Shown piece after piece: positions 57,801 through 64,000 of a stretch of DNA of 64,000 nt (positions are counted from its first letter, which is position 1; each line of letters starts with the position of its first letter). The translations under genes and the position numbers were made by a program. The notes beneath the pieces were generated by a model. The model did not search any database. It was not told the DNA's origin and saw nothing but the letters and a program-made list of their open reading frames with translations. This DNA comes from Papaver somniferum (Eukaryota > Streptophyta > Magnoliopsida > Ranunculales > Papaveraceae). Location of the stretch: the NCBI RefSeq assembly GCF_003573695.1, contig NC_039363.1, positions 149,204,826-149,268,825 on the forward strand. Direction: 5' to 3'.

Positions 57801-60800
57801 TTGTAATATTGGCGTAGTGAAAAGCGTGTCCTGTGGCTTTCAAATAAAAGTTTACTTCAACATTCTTTTACTACAAACTAAATAAACGTGCAGAATTAGA
57901 AACTCTTCAATTACTTTTTCAGGAAATACATATCAAATTAACTATCCTTTTGAAGGTAAAATAGTTACATGCATAAGATATTTATTCGGAAAAATATAAC
58001 TCAAATCATGTACGAAGCTGATTACTAAGGAATCCAGTCCAACAGACACTAATGGCCTTAATTTAAGCCTTGATATAAAGTGATAATATAGAAAATTGGG
58101 AATTACAACAAAGTTCTCCAAACGTACAAAATACAAGCTTAATTACTACAGGCGACAAATTAAAGAATTGTCAAGCACCAAGGTGAAGCATTACATTCAT
58201 ATAGCTTAAACGAAGGCCGAAAAGAACTGTCCTCATCGGTCCTTGATGGGTAGTCTGTAACTGAAAATAATAAATCCAAAAATGATAAAATCGTAGCACC
58301 ACTAAAACTACAGTAAGAAAACTGAAACCAAAGCAAATGAACTGACATGCTGAAGAAAAAAAACAATATATAACTGAAGGCTTTGCTCAAGCAGAATTCT
58401 GGTAGAGACACTACCCTAGCTGGAGAGAAATAAAGTACTAAATGTACCTGCCGTTGGGATTAACTTTATAAGGGCTAAGAATAATGCAAACCATTCTTAT
58501 GCCTTTGCCACCGTCGCTCAGTAATCAAGATTCCCTGATTGCTGCTTGGTAATTAACTACTTGAATTCTTGTCATAACCTCTAATGTCTAAGCAAGAACA
58601 TTACCACTGTTGTAGAATAATATGAACACTATAAAATGGAAAGGTAGTCGAGACTCGAATCCGACTGTCTAAAAGATCCAAATACTAAGAAAGAAACATA
58701 AGTGCAAAACCAAATTCGAACATCAATGATCCTTGCACAACTCTTCCAATACAGTACTTCTGAAATCCAAAGATGATATTTTCTTCATAGATGTTTCCTA
58801 CTGACATAGAAACACCAACTCTTAAAAAATGCACTCAGTTAAGGTTGTTGATATAGATAACCTTCCCAACCAAAAGATCCCATTTCATCGTTTCATCCTT
58901 CTGCGGGGATATATCATCAGCAACTCCAAAACAAAATCAACAAAGAATTCAAAAAAATAAAACAACAGTAAAAATGGTGAGATCTTGCCATAATCAAACA
59001 AAAGACGATTCTATAAATGGAAATGGAAACCGATATTTTGAAAATAATATCAACGGAGAGTCTTAAATTTACTCTAATAATTTTGGGAAACCACAGTTAT
59101 TTACGGTATCCATATTTATTCTTTGAAATATTTTTAGGCTTAGAAACAAAAATTATTTTTTTGTATATATGGATTATGATATTAAGGAAAATAATACTTT
59201 TAATGATCTAATATTTTTTTTCCAAAATTCTGCTTAATATCATGCAATTAAAATTTCAGGATTTTTGACAGTAAAGGAAATCGTTGAACACAAAAACAGG
59301 GTTTTAAACTTTATACTTTGCATGATATAGCCATTAAGCTTCCAAGCAACCGATTTCAATATCCATGAAATCTGAATGCGGCAATTATTGATCACAATTA
59401 TATAGTATAAAAAAGAATTCCAACAGAAAGGATTTCACGATTTTATACCTTGCATACGTTTATATTTTGGCCACAAAAGCTTCGAATAACTGATCCATTA
59501 TCCATGAATTAAAATCTTACTATCACAGATGTTCACGAAAACCTGCAAAATACCTAACCTTTTTCGTCAAAAAAAAACAAACAAACAAACATATGCACAA
59601 TAAAACAATACTCATATACACAAAAAAATATCGAGAACCAATATCAACAAAAAATTACAATTATAAATCATAAATACCATAGAGTAAAATATAAAAATTT
59701 ATCACCTTATCAATACGCGGCATTGTGTATGCGTTCATTTTTGTCAACATAGCGAGAAGATGTATACCAGCTTCTGCAGATCAAAAAACACCATTAACCT
59801 ATATATCGCAAAAAAACCAGAGAAATAAAACAGTGAGTTCTTATCTTTGTTCGAGTGCTTTATATAGAGACCATCCACGAAATTTCCAAAAAAAGATAAT
59901 CTCCGGTTAGGAAACAACAACCTAAAAGATAAGTTATTTTGGGTAGTTACATTATTCTCATAACACCGTACTTAGTGGTTAAAAATATTTTTGTATAAAA
60001 AATACATTACATATCTAGACATAACAAAATCAGATTTTTCAAAAAAAAAAAAACAAAAAAAAGCGGATTTATTTAGTTAATTTTTTTTAAAATTTTAGGC
60101 TTATTAAGAATTGAATATATTTAGTTAATTTTTAGACTTATTTTATTTTTAATTTTAATTATGGTATGAACAAAATTTAGAGAAGTAATATCCTTCGAAA
60201 AGAAGGAAACGGTTTAGAGAAGTAATATCTTTAATTATGGTATGAACAAAATTTTTAGTTTTAATTACTTTTTTTTTGATATCTTCCCATTTATTTCTTT
60301 TGTTACTGATAACGTTTTTTCTTATTTGGAAATCATATTCCTAATTTATTTATTTTGTTGCTGACACCGATTTTTTTCCCTATGGAAATCATACTCCTAA
60401 TGATTTTATATTATTTTTATTTGTATAGGATTAACAAACCTTTCATTGGATTCATTCAGGTATTTTCTTTTAATCAGTGATTTAAATTTTTTCTTTTAAT
60501 CAGGTATATTCTCATGATTTGTTTTTAGGTATTTAGTACCAACTGAAAGTGTAATTACAAGATTTTTCTTTTATCCGTAGTTTGGAGTTGTAATTAGGTG
60601 ATTTTATTACAAAAACTGTAAATGGACATTGGACATTGGATTTTTTTTTATTCATATGATTGATTTAATTTTACGATGAAATCATGATGAACATTGCATA
60701 TTTTATTTTATTTCATCATGATGAAATCGTTTTATGGTAGGATTTATGAAATTGTTTTATGGTAATGTTGAGGTTGTGTATATTTGTTTTGATATGTTTC

Positions 60801-60940
60801 TAAGATTAAATAAGATTTAATAATTTTAAGAAATTATTTTCTAAAATTTGATTGGCCAAATAAAATTTCGTGGGACCAAAAGATTCTCTTGAAATTCTAT
60901 TGGCTGAAATTTAGAATGGTGGGGCCAGAATCAACCAGAA
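54806..60940. other. Helitron body, no recognisable gene
   Basis: AT-rich with only short ORFs (under 90 codons) that I cannot assign. A repeat lies at 56031-56310, and a ~50-bp duplication near 60160-60256 (TTAGAGAAGTAATATC, ATTATGGTATGAACAAAATTT). The segment 57940-58440 has ORF pieces on the minus strand without domain resemblance. Captured gene fragments are common in Helitrons but I cannot identify any here. Confidence 0.5.
56031..56310. repeat. Three ~95-bp tandem repeats in the Helitron
   Basis: Units start ATCTATCAAG at 56031, 56128 and 56221 and contain TTCGAYAGCCTTGTCGCCTTC, TACTTC(G/A)G(A/G)TCA and CATCTCTACAG. Confidence 0.85.
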
Positions 60941-60989
60941 GCTCCGGTTAACCACGTCGCTCGAAAAAACTCTATTTTTATATAGAGAA

Positions 60990-61810
60990 TTATTTCCATC
61001 ATCTCATGGAAATTCCTTAATCTTATGAAACTCCTTAGTTTCATGATATTTCCTTCACATCAAGGAAATTGTGTAAAATTACATAAAATTTGGAAAGGTG
61101 TCACATGGACCGTGGTCACTAGCCGGCCGGCCATGCCCTAGCCGTGACAGGTCCCACACCTTGTAATTCCTTATTTTATTAATTATCATTTCCATCATCT
61201 CATGGAAATCCCTTAATCTTATGAAACTCCTTAGTTTCATGATATTTCCTTCACATCAAGGAGATTGTTTAAAACTACATAAAATTAGGAAAGGTGTCAC
61301 GGGACCGTGGTCACTAACCGGCCGGCCATGCTCTAGCCGTAACCGGTCCCACATCTTGTAATTCCTTATTTTATTCCTTATTAATATTATTTGTTTCCCT
61401 CATCTCATGGAAACTCCTTCACTTCAAGGAAACTCCTTGATTTCAACAAACTCCTTGATTACATGATATTTCCCTAAAATCATGAAAATAATAATAAATT
61501 AGGAAAAGTGTCATGGGACCGTGCTCATTGTACGGATGGCCATTCCTTGGCCATATCCGGTCCCACACTTCATGATTCCTTCATTTTATTATTATTATTT
61601 CCTTCATCTTATGAAGTTTTCCTCAGTTTCATCAAAAAATCCTTGAAAATTCTTCATATTTTCTCAAAATGTTTCTCAAACGCGCATCAGAAAATATCAA
61701 AATTCTCAGGACTGAGACACGACCACTTTGGTGACATGAGCATATTGCCTTGACCGACCAAGGTTGGCTCTTTGGCTTGCAAGAGGCCGGTCCCGCACAT
61801 TTTTATCTTT
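60990..61810 (+). repeat. Gypsy LTR, tandem ~195-203-bp units
   Basis: Units start near 60990, 61185, 61388 and 61591 (the last degenerate); with 54585-54777 that makes five. Each carries a TTTC(C)ATCATCTCATGG block, CTTCACATCAAGG, GTGTCAYGGGACCGTG and CCGGTCCCACA...TTGTAATTCCTTATTTTATT. Confidence 0.88.
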
Positions 61811-62323
61811 TGACCTAATTTGTTCACATTAGGTTCAAACTCTTCCAAACACTTTAGGAATTTTCATGAAATGATCGTCAGTCGATCCCATGACCAACCA
61901 GGGCCAGTTTCATGAACCCTTGGTCGGTCCTTCATCTCTTCATAATTTATTAGGTCCTATCACCTAAGATTCAGACGATGATTATCTGAATGAAAGATTA
62001 AATCAACATTTAATCATCTTTTCACCCACTGGTCTTCAAGAGACTTTGGTATTTTACTCACTCGAGCATCTGGGCGCTTCATGGTCGATTCATCATCCCA
62101 TGTAGCCGGTCCCTCCTTCAATCCGTGGTTGATTTTCAATAAATCATCAATTGATCGGCAATTAATCAAAATTAGGGTTTCGAATCCAAAATTCTAAGCA
62201 GATTCAAACACTAATAATTTTATGTTAATCCCGTGATCAACACTTTAATTATTATACTCGACCCAGTCGTCAGTATCTTAAATTAGTATTTTATTTTGGG
62301 CCTGCTACCAATAATTCATCAAA
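61811..62323 (+). other. LTR sequence between tandem arrays
   Basis: Non-coding LTR sequence. GACCAACCAGGGCC and GGTCGGTCC phrases continue in diverged form. No gene. Confidence 0.6.
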
Positions 62324-62475
62324 TGAGCAACATTTGCTCAAACGAGCAACATTTGCTCAAACGAGCAACATTTGCTCAAACGAGCAACATTTGCTCAAAC
62401 GAGCAACATTTGCTCAAACGAGCAACATTTGCTCAAACGAGCAACATTTGCTCAAACGAGCAACATTTTCTCAGA
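62324..62475 (+). repeat. 19-bp hairpin repeats, eight copies, in the LTR
   Basis: Unit CGAGCAACATTTGCTCAAA, with the perfect dyad GAGCAA-CAT-TTGCTC in each. Units start at 62324, 62343, 62362, 62381, 62400, 62419, 62438 and 62457; the last is degenerate. A stray copy lies near 62520. Confidence 0.92.
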
Positions 62476-62939
62476 CTAAGGAATATTGGTTCAACTATCA
62501 ATATTCAACAATTCATCGAATGAGCAACACTTGCTCACCTTAACTATCAACACTCATTCGGCAATTATACCCCTGTTTCAACAGACACGTTCAACTCATG
62601 AGTCCTAGAACATTTGTAAGTCATGTTCAACTCAGCAATACAAAGACTCATCGTCTCATCAAGTCATCAACTGAATAACTAAACTCACGAGACATCAATC
62701 ATGACACATGGGGGGATATTAACTAGGGTTTTGGTCTGGTGGTCTACGACACGTGTGTTCATCCACGATGAGAATGTTAGTAAGTCGTGCAATCAGTTGA
62801 AGGAGTCAGCAAAGTAGTGGGTAGAAAATCAACCAAGTCTCCGCACGATGAGCAACTGGTTTTAACACGATTTTCACTTCCCCACTCTTTGACTTCAGCA
62901 ACTGTCACACTTCATGGGATCAAGGTGTTTACAATTCTA

Positions 62940-63440
62940 ACAATATAAATAAGTATCTGAATCATGATTGAAACAACAGAACAATTCTTGCCAAACAATA
63001 CAACGTTCATACAGACAATCTTTCGTCTACACGAACTCATCGTTTTTGCAATGACTCTCAACTGAGTAAACTCAATCATTTAGAAACTATTTTCACGAAA
63101 ATACACAACACACCAACAATCCTTGATCCCCATTGATCTCAAACATTTTCTCAGCTTCCCTCCTACAGATCGACCCATCCTATCTTGTGACCGAATTGAC
63201 TCTGGAACGACCATTGTATCGGTTTAGGTCGGAGTCCTACAGATTGATTTATCGAACTTAAAGAAGTCCCTTCTTGTAGTGCATCTGTGTGAGGTTAAAT
63301 ATTTCGATCGGTTCAAGAAGAATCCTCCGCATGGTCGTCTCCTCAATTCCGTAAAAACCATAAAATCGTATTCCCCATCTATAGATTGGCGACCACATTG
63401 GGAGATCATTATCTCGGTTGTAATCTCAATTCTAACAAAG
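62940..63440 (+). promoter_or_regulatory. LTR TATA box and leader before gag
   Basis: AATATAAATAAG at 62943-62954 is the likely TATA box. The LTR should end between about 63100 and 63130. The exact end and primer site are not clear; CTTGTGACCGAATTGACTCTGG near 63184 resembles a phrase seen in other plant gypsy leaders. Confidence 0.5.
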
Positions 63441-64000
63441 ATGGTCGATCTTAGGTCCGGGTTAGTTATAAATGCAAACGACACTAGCATTAGAAACAAT
63501 AACAATGATGGTATTCCAGAAACCATTCATACTTCCAACAATGGTGGTGACATTAGTCCTCCTCAGCCCAACACTAGAAATCATCCCCTCTTCGGCTGAC
63601 ATCCTGAAGAAGTTAGAGAAAATCCGCCTACCATTGGCGATCTCATGAAGGTGCAAGAAACTCCTGCCAAGAATCAGAATGACATGGTTTCCACTCAAAA
63701 GGATTTATTCAATTATCTAAAGACTCTAACATACAAGGTGTCAGAGAAAAATCAGGAGAAAGGAAAAGCTAAAGAAACATCTTCGGATCCTGATCTTGAA
63801 GTCGTTCCAGTTCATACGGTGGATGACAATGAAGTCCGCAAAGCTGCGGAAGATTCATCAGCGAAGGAATCATCAAATTTCATTACTCGGGAAGATTTGG
63901 AACGCCTCTTGGAGAACCGTGGAAAATACAAGACACCACATGTCCATCGTCACCAGCCTCCATACCCTGCTGCTACGCAAAGAATCCTCTTCCAAAAGGT
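63441..64000 (+). pseudogene. Ty3/gypsy gag, 5' end, one in-frame stop
   Basis: Starts MVDLRSGLVINANDTSIRNN. An in-frame TGA at 63597-63599 follows LFG, after which the same frame is open to the window end. Downstream features are KGKAKETSSDPDLEVVPVH, ESSNFITREDLERLLENRGK and a HQPPYPA block that in Ty3/gypsy gag leads into the core. The core itself lies beyond the window. The lineage resembles Tat but cannot be settled without pol. Confidence 0.7.

Larger units (their letters stand above)
54778..60989 (-). mobile_element. Non-autonomous Helitron inserted in the gypsy LTR
   Basis: The left edge in minus-strand sense is the Helitron 3' end: hairpin CCCGTGC-ATC-GCACGGG (54789-54805), seven bases, then CTAG (54778-54781) followed by T. 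The right edge reads TTCTCTATATAAAAATAGAG on the minus strand, the usual TC-rich 5' end (start TTC or TC, ambiguous by one base). Joining the flanks rebuilds TTAATTATTATTTCC, matching the uninterrupted LTR unit at 61170-61195 (TTAATTATCATTTCC), so there is no duplication, as expected. The 6.2-kb body has no Rep/helicase. Confidence 0.85.
53750..64000 (+). mobile_element. 5' part of a Ty3/gypsy element, LTR split by a Helitron
   Basis: LTR start TGTAGATGGTGGATTTTCGAC at 53750. The LTR continues to 54777, is interrupted by the Helitron, resumes at 60990 and contains a TATAAATA box near 62944. A leader follows, and a gag reading frame runs from 63441 off the window. The gag is of Ty3/gypsy type. 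The 3' LTR and most of the interior lie beyond the window, so a duplication cannot be checked. Confidence 0.78.

Noticed and set aside
62296..62543. Regular 19-bp repeats as a CRISPR array
   Set aside because: There are no spacers: the units are direct head-to-tail copies within a plant LTR.
1..64000. tRNA or rRNA genes
   Set aside because: No cloverleaf with A and B boxes and no rRNA core sequence was noticed on either strand; the tRNA-like matches are primer sites only.

Overview
The window is nuclear DNA of a flowering plant. There are spliced-type gene fragments with GT/AG introns, long AT-rich stretches, and a dense stack of plant transposons: Ty3/gypsy elements of the Tat and Athila types, Ty1/copia, a Mutator-like element (MULE), Helitrons and a PIF/Harbinger MITE. 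I cannot name the species from sequence alone. I see no intact host gene, rRNA or tRNA. Nearly every coding stretch belongs to a mobile element, and most are broken by stops or frameshifts.

Layout. 1-3340 is AT-rich DNA with a decayed Helitron Rep fragment on the minus strand. 3346-21359 is a complete Tat-type Ty3/gypsy element on the minus strand (5-bp duplication CTTCG). Its gag, protease, RT, RNase H, second (archaeal-type) RNase H and integrase run from 20943 down to 7075. Its 3' part carries two tandem-repeat arrays and a duplicated antisense gene cassette (3939-5773), each copy with its own TATA element. Inside its integrase region sits a younger gag-protease-only Athila-like element (8406-16271, duplication CTYGG). 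21365-23440 continues the flanking DNA. 23446-29411 is a degenerate copia element on the minus strand (duplication GAGTA). 31167-31613 is a MITE (TTA duplication), and 31700-32740 is a copia gag remnant. 33565-34850 is a gypsy LTR fragment.

About 35030-53749 is a large MULE. It has a Ulp1-like protease gene on the plus strand (45097-49583) facing a MuDR-type transposase gene on the minus strand (52874-50307). A short palindromic motif recurs in all its non-coding parts, introns included. Its 5' part is interrupted by a young non-autonomous Athila-like element (36325-44357, duplication CTTTT). 53750-64000 is the 5' part of another Ty3/gypsy element whose very long LTR, built of ~200-bp tandem units, is split by a Helitron (54778-60989). 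Its gag starts at 63441 and runs off the window.

How parts relate. The two gag-only elements (8406-16271 and 36325-44357) lack RT and integrase, so they would depend on an autonomous relative. They share an uncharacterised downstream ORF. The most unusual signals are the duplicated antisense cassette of the Tat element, this shared extra ORF, and the MULE-wide palindromic motif.
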